Below are positions 11,457 to 21,945 of a stretch of DNA of 64,000 nt, in pieces. A program made the position numbers and the translations under genes. Every line of letters starts with the position of its first letter. Positions within the stretch are counted from its first letter, which is position 1. The stretch lies in contig NC_081410.1 in assembly GCF_030272615.1 (NCBI RefSeq), positions 226,758,915-226,822,914 of the forward strand. Direction: 5' to 3'. Source of the DNA: Cryptomeria japonica. Lineage: Eukaryota > Streptophyta > Pinopsida > Cupressales > Cupressaceae. The notes below the pieces were generated by a model. It saw nothing but the letters and a program-made list of their open reading frames with translations, had not been told where the DNA came from and ran no database searches.

Positions 11457-11842
11457 ATGATCATATCTTTGAGTAAGCCTAGAGACCCTAGACCTATTCC
11501 TCATCCTCATGATGGACTTGGTATCCTTCCTACACCTTCTATTCCTCCCATATATGCCACAGTCTCACCTCCTACGTCTTACAAAAAAAGTGCTTGGTAT
11601 CTCCTATTTGTCAACCTAGTAGGGCTTCCCTCGTTCCTCCTCCTTTAAGGAAGACAAGAAGCCTATGTCCATTGATCCTCAAACTTCACAAACCTTAGCT
11701 AAAACTAAAAGAAATTATTGTGTGAGAGAACATCGATGAAGATGTCGTGCCAAGGCTTGTGAACTTTCTTACCAAACCATTTCCTCTTCGAAGATACCAA
11801 ATGTTGACATGATCCCATTTGTCTAGCCTTCACCTAACCCTG
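11457..11842 (+). pseudogene. Downstream internal coding remnant, left of the solo LTR
   Basis: A Pro/Ser-rich reading (PRPIPHPHDGLGILPTPSIPP) runs to about 11648 and continues in decayed form toward 11842. The Copia-type solo LTR interrupts it there. The continuation starts at 13190. This is internal sequence of the gypsy element after its protease-like region. No catalytic domain is recognisable. Confidence 0.4.
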
Positions 11843-11847
11843 GGGAG

Positions 11848-13189
11848 CGTTGGATATTGTTGCTGCTAGGATATGTTGTTGTCATTGATATCAACATATT
11901 CCTATGTTTTGGTGTTGCAAAGAATTGTTTTGGTGATCTGGTGATTGCAGTGAGTTGATCTAGTTGGTTTATTTGTTTGGGATATTGGAACACTTCATTT
12001 CTTATTGGTTTCAGTTATCTAGAAGTTTACTTGATCATATCATTTGATCCGGTTTGAGGTTTGGTCTTTATGTTCAGTGGCTGACAGAGTTTGGTATTTG
12101 ATTCGATGAGCTCTGGTATGATCATATCTTGTGTTTCGGATTTTGGAGAATTTTTTGGATGTTCGTGTGTATCTTAATTTCAAATGGTTCATGATTTGGT
12201 GCTCTAGAAGCTATATTTCTTATCTAAGTTTCTATTGTTGAGTGTTCTTGAACGTTAGTGTGTTGATCAATGAAGATTTGCATAAGTGGTATTGGTGCAG
12301 CTATTGCGGATGGTTCTAATGTTCTTGTTGGTGTTTACTAATCTTGTCCTATTTGTTTTGGTGATTTGCATTGATTATTGTGTGAGTTCTTGATGATCTT
12401 CTTGGTCTGGTGATATTATTCATGTTATGCAGTATTTTGGTGGTGTAACATGTTGCGGTTGATCTTGGCGAGATTTCCAATGGTGGTGCGTATTTGAGGA
12501 GTTGATTTAGATCCATGCTATGTTGTGGCATTGTATTGGTCCGGTGGTTGATTTTTGTATCGTGTGATGTAATTTTGTAATTAGGTGCTATGGATTTGGC
12601 TGACCTTGTAGTCAAGGTTGATTATTTGTATAAATGGGTGTAATATTTATGTAATTTGCAATTATAGGTGTTGATTCTACATTATCAGAGAGTGATGTAT
12701 GTGCGAACAATCGAATTCATCTTTCGGTGTGGTGTGTTGAGGAGAGATTGGTGAAGGGAAGACATTTGATCTTAACTAGAACTGTCATCAGGCATTAGCA
12801 GATGCTACTTTTGCAATTCATTCTTTCTGGGTTGTATTTTGAATCTTTTTGTAAGGTAGTGAACCTTCCCTGAGGGTTGGAGCCTTCTGGGTCATTATAA
12901 TTTGAGAAGTTATCTCTAGGCAATGTGCCTGAATGCATGTACATTCCCCATTGTAATATTTGCACATACTACTGCAGAGTATCATCTCATTGTGGGTAGG
13001 TTCCCACCGTGGTTTTTTCCTTAACCGGGTTTTCCACTTCAAAAATATTGGTGTTATGTGTGTTGTTGTTATTATTGTTATATTTATTTTTGTTGCAATT
13101 GATCAGATATGATATTGCACTTAATTGGTTTAATCCGGTGAAAACTGATTCACCCCCCCTCTTAGTTTTCCTTCTTGTTGTTGCCAACA
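11848..13189 (+). mobile_element. Solo LTR, Copia type, 1342 bp, with 5-bp target duplication
   Basis: Starts CGTTGGATATTG (a TGTTGG start with T changed to C) and ends GCCAACA, so the short terminal inverted repeat TGTTGG/CCAACA is one base from perfect. The 5-bp duplication GGGAG flanks it exactly (11843-11847 and 13190-13194). A TATAAATG box lies at 12629. The end carries the C-run signature GATTCACCCCCCCTCTTAG often seen near Copia LTR ends. There is no second LTR or internal region, which fits intra-element LTR recombination. ORFs inside it are not genes. Confidence 0.85.
12629..12636 (+). promoter_or_regulatory. TATA box of the solo LTR
   Basis: TATAAATG sits in the 3' half of the LTR, where a retrotransposon promoter is expected. 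Its activity is not known. Confidence 0.45.
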
Positions 13190-14238
13190 GGGAGGAAGTT
13201 CAACCTAAATCAACAAGGTTAAAAATGCTTAAGAAAATGATGGTTGATGCTCTTTTCATATTAAAGATCCTATTTTTATTAGTCAAGATGATGTTGTTCA
13301 TGCTAATAATGTTGATTCTAATGATTTTGAGAATGTGTATGAGCTTGTTGATGTTAATCATAATTTTTCTTTAAATTTTTCAAAATCATTAACCCTAGCT
13401 CCTAGTGACAAACAAAGTGACTCATCATTAGAGCATGGTCCTTGTTTGGAACTTGTAGTAGCTCCATCTATTATGCTCAAAGTAGCTCCTCTTGCATCTT
13501 TTCCACCTTCCCAAAATAATATTCAACAAGACTGGGAGGCGAATGACTTGATTGTTGTAGATCTTCTCTTGTGTGTTTTCTTATATGTAATGTGTTTCCC
13601 CAATGATGTGTTTTTGTGTTTTTTTAAAGTTATCTTTAGATGACCCTTGTTACTTTATTGGTGCAAGGAAATAAAGAGACTAAATCTCTTGTGGCATTCT
13701 TCTATTTGTATCTCAATTCTTCTATATGTTTTTCATGTGTTTTCTACTTGGGGACAATGCAAAGCATTTCGATCTCTTTTGGTCTCTTCCATGTTGACTC
13801 AAAAGACACATTTGCTCTTCTTCCATTGTGTTTTTAGTTCCAATACCTTTGGGGGATGAGGTCAATTCAATACAAATATCTTCGATATACGTTATTTATC
13901 ATAAGAGCATACTAACCCCAAAGTTAGTGAGTCACTTATGTGTCTTTTTCATATATGTTATGGGACCATTATCCTTTGATTTGTTCTTTCTTGGGGGCAT
14001 CTCGTTGTGATAACATGCTTGTCTTTTGGATGCATGCTACCTTAAAGCAATTTCTCTTGATAAGGCATATTCAATCACTTTAACGTGTGGGAATACACTT
14101 TGCTCATTGTTACACGTTATGCACACACGACATGTTTCATACTCAAGTTACTTTGCAAACTGAGCCTTTTGTTTTGTAATTTGGTATTTTTCTTTTTCAT
14201 GACTCATAGTAAGTGAATCTTACTAGGGCAGTAGTCAT

Positions 14239-14303
<65 letters not shown>

Positions 14304-14461
14304 GTTCCTTTTATCTTGGTATTAGAGTAGTAAGATATTAAAGTCCCTAGGAGCTTAGTGTGTCTTCTCTCTTTGATATCTTGATGAAATTTTTCAATGC
14401 AAACCTTTGTACTTACCGTGAGTATGCTTAGTCTCATAATCCTGCTAAATTTGGGGCTAAA
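13190..14461 (+). mobile_element. Remaining internal region of the gypsy element before its 3' LTR
   Basis: Continues the element after the solo LTR. An acidic and hydrophobic reading, including DDVVHANNVDSNDFENVYEL, stays open to about 13580. The rest is T-rich noncoding sequence with a long CT run. No RT, RNase H or integrase motif was found, so the element ends without a complete pol. ORFs at 13640-14010 are T-rich chance frames. Confidence 0.5.
14240..14297. repeat. (CT)n microsatellite
   Basis: An uninterrupted run of about 58 bp of TC dinucleotides, 165 bp before the 3' LTR. Confidence 0.95.
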
Positions 14462-15526
14462 TGTCATGTCCTAAATTGTACTCACCTACAATTGTGTCCT
14501 CACTTGGACCTAATTTTGATGCTTCAGCTTCCAAGGTCTGACTGAAGTGTTGATTCTACCACATAACTTATCAAGCATGCTTTTGCACCACCTTCACAAT
14601 CTCTCCCCAATCCTAGAGCCTTGATTTACAAGACCATGGCGCTAGGAGTCATAGTCCTAAATCAGGACCATGGCACCCAATGCCATGGTACTCTAAAAAA
14701 GGGCCCAATTTGGGGCCTCGTAACGATCACATAATTTTAGTGGGGACCTAGATCCCGTGTTGGCTTGTGTTGAGAATTCAATTTGTTTTTTAACAAGCAA
14801 ATATAAAAGGAGGTCTACCCTCTCATTTTAGAACTAACCTCATTCAAGATCTCAATTACACTCTAACAAATTCAAGTGAGTAAGCAATCAATCTTTCATC
14901 AAGCATTGGAGCAGATTTGAAGTCAAGTTTCAATCATTTTCACCCTTTCCCTCAAAAAGAAAGTATTTTATTGTAGTCTTTTATTATATTTATCATTTCA
15001 AATTCATAGTTAATTCCAAAACCTGGGTTTGACCTAAGGCAAACCCCTATTCCCATCAATTTTCCCTTTCACTCTATGTGTAGGAATAGGTATAAAGCTA
15101 CTCTTGATATGATCGATAGAGTTCACAAAGATGAGCAGGTTTAGCTTTTGATGGCGAAAAAATTAGAGGACCATGAAGAATTGATACTTCCCAGTTCTGA
15201 AAAATTAGGCTAAACTTCTGAGACCATATTCTAAACTTATTTCACCCAGACCCAGGTCAATGGCTCTATGTGAGGTTTTAGCTTAATGTTCATATCAGAA
15301 TACTTCAATTATAACCTATATTTTTCCCTAATCATCAACAATCAAATCCAATTTAATCTAGGAAGAAGAAAGCCCCTACCAAAGGAGCCTAGAACTTGAT
15401 TAGGATCTCAGTATTTTGAGGATAGATCTATTAGATTCCTTCTTCCAAATGTAATGGTGAATTAGGTTATTTAGTGGTTTAATTATTTTAATTTAACCCT
15501 AACCCTAAATTTTTCCAACCATTACA
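14462..15526 (+). mobile_element. 3' LTR of the gag/protease gypsy element, 1065 bp
   Basis: Starts TGTCATGTCC and ends CCATTACA. Its 5' part matches the inverted piece at 5712-6114 and its 3' part matches 8240-8597, so the only complete copy of this LTR is here. It has a TATAAAAG box at 14802-14809. The 3' flank ATAGC agrees with the inferred 5' flank GTAGT at three of five positions; both differences are transitions. This is compatible with, but does not prove, an aged target duplication. Confidence 0.82.
14802..14809 (+). promoter_or_regulatory. TATA box of the gypsy LTR
   Basis: TATAAAAG here is matched by TATAAAGG at the same LTR position in the inverted copy (5766-5773, minus strand). 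Conservation between the two copies supports a promoter element. Confidence 0.55.
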
Positions 15527-15698
15527 ATAGCTTTACATGTGAAATTCCTTGTTTGATGTGTTGTGTCTTTGACAATGATTCTTTATTTTCTAGTGATATC
15601 TTAGAATGAAATTGAATCATAAATACTCATTGAAACCCATATAGTGTATGTTATGGAGTCGGGGCATGGCTTGAATTTTTAGACATCGTACATAGGGG

Positions 15699-16073
15699 TT
15701 AGGTTTGATTACTTTTCATCGGTTCTATATAGGATCCATCTTCAATGTTGAGTGGTATATGCACTATGTGTTTCTCATCAGCAAAAGAAATCTCCTTTCT
15801 AGAATCTATAAAGCCATTAGAATTGACAAAGAATCTCAAACCAAGTAGGGCTCTAAAAGTGTTAAAAGTTTCCTTCATTTCTACCACTTCAAAATTAAAA
15901 AAAAATTCTATGCCTTTAATATTAACTTTAATATTTTTCTATGTTCCAAGAGTTTTCATTCCAGATCCATCTACTAAGACGATATTCATTAGTGTCTTCA
16001 CAAGTTTCAGTCTTCCCAGTTTTTCCCATGTGGTTATTGATATAATACTTAGGTCTATTCCCAAGTCAACCAT
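15699..16073 (-). pseudogene. Gypsy aspartic-protease fragment of the older host element
   Basis: One minus-strand frame from 16073 to 15699 with a single internal stop. It opens MVDLGIDLSIISITTWEKLG, where D-L-G stands in for the catalytic D-[TS]-G. It passes through LVDGSGMKTLGT and reaches ALLGL, the flap/LLG region, then ends IPLNIEDGSYIEP. This is the retropepsin module that precedes the gag-like WW domain in the same polyprotein lineage as 6115-7032. The gypsy element with LTRs at 8240 and 14462 lies between the two pieces, so it probably inserted inside this older polyprotein gene. Confidence 0.55.
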
Positions 16074-16145
16074 AACATATTTCACTTTTTGATTGTTAAG
16101 ATGTATATTGATAAGTAAGGAACCATTTTTCCAATTTTAGTCCTC

Positions 16146-17286
16146 TGATAGTTGATTGATATGTTGTTGTTTTTTTCTTGATTTATTCCAATATGTACTC
16201 CATTGTTTTAGTTTTATCACTCGATTCTTTTATTGTTCCAACGATGCTAAGTCCAACATTTTTAGTTCCTTTATGGTAAAACATGCATTTTCATCTTGTT
16301 ATTGTTGATTTATATGTTTCTAGCTTGTTTTACTATTTTTTAGTGTTGGTTCTTAGTGGGCAAAAAGAATTTTGGTTCTTCCTCATCTTCCAAGCTAAAA
16401 TCCTCATACTCTTCCACAATCTCCTTTTTCTTATTCTTATTAGTGTTTGTTCCTTGTCTAGTCACCATAGTAGCTTTCTTCTTGGCTCCTATTTTCTTCT
16501 TTTTATTTGGTTCCACCATTAATTCTTCTCTAGATTGTTCTTTGATAGAAGTGTTCGAGGACCATATATTCATTTTGTGACAACCCCTTATCCCTTGTAA
16601 GGGTACTTTCTTGATTACTCTTGCTTCTCTTTGCAATTCATTACTTTGGTATTTTTTAGCAACATTTTGAAAAAAAATATCTAGCATTTTAGATAGTTTT
16701 TGAAAAAACTATATGCTCCTCTTTAAAGAATGGTATTTATAAATGTTAGAATGCTAGTTAGTTTTTTTCAAAGTGCTACTCAAACATCTTTAAGTGATGA
16801 ATTACAAAGAGGAGCACAAGTAATTAGTAAAGTACCCTCACAAGGGATAACAGGTTGTCACAAAATGGATGTATGGTCCTCAGGTGCTTCTAATAAAGAA
16901 CAATCTAGAGAATAATAAATGGTGGAACCAAAGAAAAAGAAGAAAATAGGAGCCAAGAAGAAATCCACTATGGTGACTAGACAAGGAACAAACACTAAAA
17001 AGAATGAGAAGAAGGAGATTGTAGAACAGTATGAGGATTTTAGTCTGGAAGAAGAAGAAGAATCAAAATACTTCTAGCCCACTAAGAACCAACATGAAAA
17101 AAATAATAGGACAAGCTAGAAACATATAAATCAACAATAACAAGATGAAATTGCATGCTTTATCAGAGAGGAAGTGAAAATGCTAAAGGACTTAGCATCA
17201 TTGGCAATCTAATGGTAAAACTAAAACAATGGGGTGAATATTGGAATAAATAGAAAAAAACAGCAGCATATCAATCAACTATCATG
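16146..17286. repeat. Large imperfect inverted repeat, arms about 540 bp
   Basis: The reverse complement of 16146-16688 aligns with 16749-17286. A spacer of about 60 bp separates the arms. Shared blocks include AAAGTACCC, ACAAGGGATAA, GGTTGTCACAAAATG, TATGGTCCTC, AAAGAACAATCTAGAGAA and ATATCAATCAACTATCA. Both arms encode the same Lys-rich peptide: the left arm on the minus strand (16687-16340) and the right arm on the plus strand (about 16740-17100). The arms differ by many substitutions, so the palindrome is not recent. Confidence 0.85.
16340..16687 (-). pseudogene. Lys-rich retroelement linker fragment (left palindrome arm)
   Basis: A 115-codon open minus-strand frame. It contains KVPLQGIRGCHKMNIW, a basic block (EPNKKKKIGAKKKATMVTR) and an acidic tail (EEYEDFSLEDEEEP). 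It lies just upstream, in the same strand sense, of the protease fragment ending at 15699. This suggests the gag-to-protease linker of the same polyprotein. A second copy with stops lies on the plus strand in the right arm (16749-17100). No domain is recognised. Confidence 0.4.
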
Positions 17287-18268
17287 CCAAAGTTTTGAGC
17301 CTTAATGATCTTCTTAGTGTTGTAGTCTTTATACCCCAGACTCAGCCTTGTTAAGGGTACAAGGAATTATATCCAAACAAAAGGTTGGTTGTTAATCAGA
17401 ATAAGAATGCCTTACACATCATAATAGATTAAAACTCAAAATTATTTGCATTATTATATTCAATCAATACACATTGTGTCGCATCCCAATTTAAGATGCT
17501 TTGATTAAAGACATTTTTAATTTAATTATTATTTAACTCGTGCAATATTATGGTGATGAAAAAATTACCATGCATGGTAATTTCAATTTTGTAAATTGGT
17601 TAAGGTATTTATGAAAATGTGAGTGCAAGTGTGTGCAAGTACTATTGAAGGCAAGAATATATTTGACGTAGAGGTGACCTAGCTTCTTGGTTGTAAGTAG
17701 TATAAAGGTATCATACACACACACACACACACCATGTAACTCATGTATTTTTGTATCATAGTTTGAATGATAATTTTTTTGGTAACATGAACGTTGTATT
17801 TAAAAAATATTGTTGATATAGACTAGTTGTATGAAAATTTACTTGAGATACATGTTTGTATTAAATGTTTGATAGCTTGATTAATAAATATGAATGTAAC
17901 CATATTTATTACATGCTTGAGATACACATTTGCATTAAACGTTTGATAGCTTGATTAATAAATATGAACGTATGCATATTTATTACATCTAATTAGTATA
18001 TATTTATAAATTCATAGTTGAAAATATAAAAGGGTGGGGGCACTATAATACCGGTGGGTATTTATAGGGAGGCCAAGGGGCATTATCTACTCTTATAAAT
18101 TCATAGTTGAAAATATAAAAGGGTGGGGGCACTATAATACCGGTGTGCATTTATAGGGAGGCCAAGGGGCATTATCTACTCTTAATCTACCCGTCAATTA
18201 ATTAACTTGCTAAAATAATATAATAAATGATTTAATATTTTAAATTTATAATCATATATACTTATATT
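17287..18268. other. Noncoding AT-rich interval with short tandem duplications
   Basis: No credible ORF. It contains an (AC)n run at 17715-17733. A 74-bp unit is duplicated at 17843-17916 and 17917-17990; both copies hold GTTTGATAGCTTGATTAATA. An 89-bp unit is duplicated at 18004-18092 and 18093-18181; both copies hold GGGTGGGGGCACTATAATAC. The 89-bp copies are nearly identical, so that duplication is recent. Confidence 0.85.
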
Positions 18269-19168
18269 GTTTTTGATAATAAAAGAAGCCAAAAACAAGG
18301 GGACTGACCCATGGGTACAATTAAGAGAACAATGGAAGGACCATTGTCCACAAACAATCAGCACAGAAGCAGCCTTTTACCTTTATCAAAAACAAAAACC
18401 ATCTTACGAGAGTTTATCAGCAATAAAATACTACCAGTCAGAGTATACTTCCAGTGCCACGCAGGGTTATAAGCATTAAAATATAAACATAAGCCGAAAC
18501 TAGACCTATCCAGCCTACTACACTGCATAGACAAAAAACTTCTCCACATGCAGAAAATTAATTCTTTTTCCCACGGCTCTTCTTAGGGAGCAACTTCTTA
18601 GCCCATTCCTTAGTGAGGAACTTGAATAGGCCTTTAAAGTCCTCATCCTCCTTGCCTTTACCTTTGTCTGCGCTATCCTGCAAAAGGCACAAAGTAGTGG
18701 CCGAGCATCTCATGACATTCAGAGCGAATTTAGACACATCATGCATCTTGGACTCCATCGCCTCCAGTCTGCTGGTAATCACCTGCAGGTTGTTAGAGAG
18801 GGCTTCTATCTTTTTCCCGAGCTCTGCCAGGTTGGGATCTTCTTCCTTCACACTACTGGCCTCTTCAGCAACCAGCATTTTCTCAATCCTGAAGGTCGGG
18901 GAAGGGAAATTGGCAGGTTTCGGGCTCATAGAGGCGGTCGGGCTTTCGAAAACATGGGTTGAGCTCACAGAAAGGGGGGAATGTTTGTGCTGTGCCTGGG
19001 GGGTTTTATCAATCGGAATGGAGTTACCCGTGTCGTGCAAGGAGGAGGGGTCCCTTAAGGATTTATCAGAGGGTTTAGAGGCCAATCTGCTAGAGCGGCG
19101 GGGTGTGTTGGCGTCTTCGATAAAGTCGGTAAAGGCCAATCTGCTAGAGCGACGGGACGTGTTGGCGT
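18269..19168 (-). mobile_element. Probable 5'-truncated LINE 3' end or retrosequence
   Basis: A GC-richer block (about 900 bp) set in very AT-rich DNA. Read on the minus strand it ends in a T/A-rich tail (GGCTTCTTTTATTATCAAAAAC). The 8-bp sequence CTTATATT occurs at both edges (18261-18268 and 19169-19176), which would suit a variable-length LINE target duplication. AT-rich context makes chance identity possible. A 60-bp direct duplication encoding part of the SRRSSRLA motif sits at the right end. Confidence 0.45.
18558..19139 (-). CDS. Hypothetical 193-residue coiled-coil protein, basic ends
   Basis: The ORF has no stop for 193 codons in a region where other frames are broken. The N-terminus carries NTPRRSSRLASKPSDKSL and a Ser/Pro-rich stretch (about residues 10-80). 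Residues 95-130 form a likely coiled coil (LAELGKKIEALSNNLQVITS, LEAMESKMHDV). The C-terminus is Lys-rich (AKKLLPKKSRGKKN). Upstream, a partial duplication repeats the RRSSRLA segment, and the frame stays open to about 19150 with no better ATG, so the true N-terminus may be lost. I do not recognise the family. It sits in a probable LINE-derived block and may be part of that element rather than a host gene. Confidence 0.4.
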   Translation of the reverse strand: MAFTDFIEDANTPRRSSRLASKPSDKSLRDPSSLHDTGNSIPIDKTPQAQHKHSPLSVSSTHVFESPTASMSPKPANFPSPTFRIEKMLVAEEASSVKEEDPNLAELGKKIEALSNNLQVITSRLEAMESKMHDVSKFALNVMRCSATTLCLLQDSADKGKGKEDEDFKGLFKFLTKEWAKKLLPKKSRGKKN

Positions 19169-19176
19169 CTTATATT

Positions 19177-21945
19177 ATTATATTATTATTGGAAAGCTTT
19201 TTTATTGTATATTAAAAATCATATTTAAAAACTTAAATTTTATATAGATTTTTTAATATAAACTATTTAAATTCCTAAAGATATAAATTTATTTTAATAA
19301 GGAAAAATAAACTTTAAAAAATAAATAAAAAAGTTTCTATTTAAATATTATTAGAAACTTAAAAATCTCATACTATATAGTTTTTAATGAAAAATGTTTA
19401 AATTATATAACTTAGCATTTTAAAATTAAAAAGGGGGATTTTCTTTAGCTTCTCACATAGGAAGATAAGAGATACGGTAGGTTTGAAAAAAGTTAAGAAA
19501 CTCCTCCATCTTCCACGTTAAAAATAAAATAAAATGATAAGATAAAATTTACCTTGCTTTAAAACTATTCAATGCAAACAAAGTAGATATTGTGTATTGT
19601 GTGAGGAGGCGTGGAAGATAAGAGAGTTCAAAATTAGAATAAAAACAATAAAACATCAACCTCTCTAAAGTTTCCTTTATATAAAACAATGAATTGGAAT
19701 TCATTTTGGGGGATTCATCATTCATTTTTCAGCACCATTGACCAGCAATAATTTGTTTTTGAGGAAGAAAAAATAATAGTTTTTGTTTGTAGAAGGAGAG
19801 CCACAATAAATAGAGTTGGTTTTTGTTAGAATTTTTGTCAATTTAAAAGACAATTCTAGTCTATAATTGATAGTGATAGAAAAACTTGACGGTAGTAAGG
19901 GAGCAAGATTTATTGCATTTGAGATATCTTTATTGTTTAGTTTACGTATAATGCTAGATATTTTCATTGTAGTTGTCAAGAATATGTATTTTGCCTCTAT
20001 TAGCATTGTTGTTCTCAAATTGATTACAGATATGAAATTATTACATATAGTTGTATGCAAATGATGAAATCATCTACAAACAACCATGTATGTCATGCAT
20101 ACGATTGGATAGAGAGAATTATATCATGCATGTATTCCAATATTCAATTGAAATTAAATAATAATTGGTAAAAGTTACTTTCCATGAGTATATAAGCATA
20201 TGTATCTACATATACCCACAAAATGTTCATAGATGTATGTAAATAAACATACTCATATTGTATGCATTACATGTCTCGCATGTTAAGTTACAATATAAAA
20301 GACAGATCATTCCCTCATATGATATCCCGGAAAATGAAATAATAGAAAACAAAGTTGGATTAATACAATGAATGAAATGCTTGGAAATTCATGTGAAATA
20401 GATTTGTCTTAAATACTTAAGAACAATTGAATTATAAAATTGTATTAAATTTATGATAAAGCATAATAGATGAACATTCAAACGTATAAAAGCAATTGCA
20501 TCCAATAAAATATATGATTTTTACCTCTTTTGCATACATTATTTAATACAAGGAAAATAAGTGTATGACATGTGTTTTCTATAGTGCATGTTGAGTTGTT
20601 TTTTTTATGTGCATACTTGTGTGTGGGAAAGCGTGTCTATCTTTCAGGATAAGGTGTCGAATGTAGGGTCACAAAGAATGTCATTTTTTTTTTTGATTCA
20701 TGTTTTAATTGTAAGTACTTTGGTGAATCTCTATTTAGATTCATGTTTTAATTGCAAGTACTTTGGTCAAAGTCAAGGATTCATTCAAAAAGATGAATGT
20801 TGCTTAACAAATCTATTATTTAATTATCCTCTACCACATCCTGATTAGCATAGCACATTCGAGATTAGGAATGTAGTGAGGCTTGCACTGAGATTTCATC
20901 CTACTACTTGACTCCAAGTTGTTAGGCTCTTCAACTTCGAGCAGGGTCGATAGTTCCTCAACTTTGAGGAAGCTAAGGCTTTGTGGCTGAGCACAAAAGC
21001 ACCTCAATTATAATCTCCTCCCTTGATCAACAAAAGACCAAGAGGTTATGACAATCAAAGGACTTATATTATCATATTTGATCTTCATGTATTGATTCAA
21101 CAATCATTGTATTGCAATGGAAAAGTTAATTTCGTGCTATAAAATGTAATCTTGTAGAAAGGTACTCTATTTATTTATTATTATTTATTTGTTTGCAAGG
21201 AGAGTTTGTATTAAATCTAAATGAATATTGTTCTTTTTTAATTAAATATGCAATAATGAGTAATAAATTATGATGTAAAATTAGTAAGGCTATGGGAGTC
21301 TTTACACATTGCATATCCTTATTCCTCCATATACATTCATATATAGATTCCTTAGATCTCCTTTCCCTATTCTCCTTAGTATTCTACTATATTCACCCTC
21401 CACTTCACCATTATATTGGTGAATGGGTATTACAATATATTTATATCTATTACATGAGATGTGACCATTAGGTGGTATCCCTAACCTACTTCATATGGTC
21501 CAAGGATCAACTGAACCATGAACATCATTTGGTGAGATGTGGCAAGATTTTTGACTCGTTGTTTGTGGTCTTTCCCCTGCCAACAATATGAAACCCTTGG
21601 CTTGCAGACTCAAATAACGTTCGGTGTTGCTTAAATGGTGTTATTTCATGCCTTCGTCATGGAGAAACACATAAAACTTGATCACAACTGTTGAAACTTA
21701 AATATTTGACTCCTTGATTGCAACTTATGCTCAATTGCCTTGTATATGCTAGATTGCATTAATTGAATTTGCTAGATGTCAAGACTTAGAGTTCAAATGA
21801 GAGAGTCTGGAGTTATATTTATATAAAAATTAACACCTTTTCAGGTTTAATTTTTAGGGAAGACACACATTGGGGAGCAATTTCTTGCTTTTTGCAAAGT
21901 CAAATGTTATAATTCAAAATTTGGAGCCAAACTGCCTGTACTGGG
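19177..21945. other. Unassigned AT-rich intergenic DNA
   Basis: 2.8 kb with no gene that I can support. ORFs here (up to 112 codons) are short, hydrophobic or AT-driven and overlap on both strands. A 30-bp near-duplication (GATTCATGTTTTAATTG, followed by AAGTACTTTGGT) occurs at 20695 and 20739. No LTR ends, PBS or transposase motifs were found. Confidence 0.5.

Noticed and set aside
12349-13374. ORFs on both strands around the Copia solo LTR
   Set aside because: They lie inside or across the LTR boundary and have no domain; the TSD shows this is a solo LTR.
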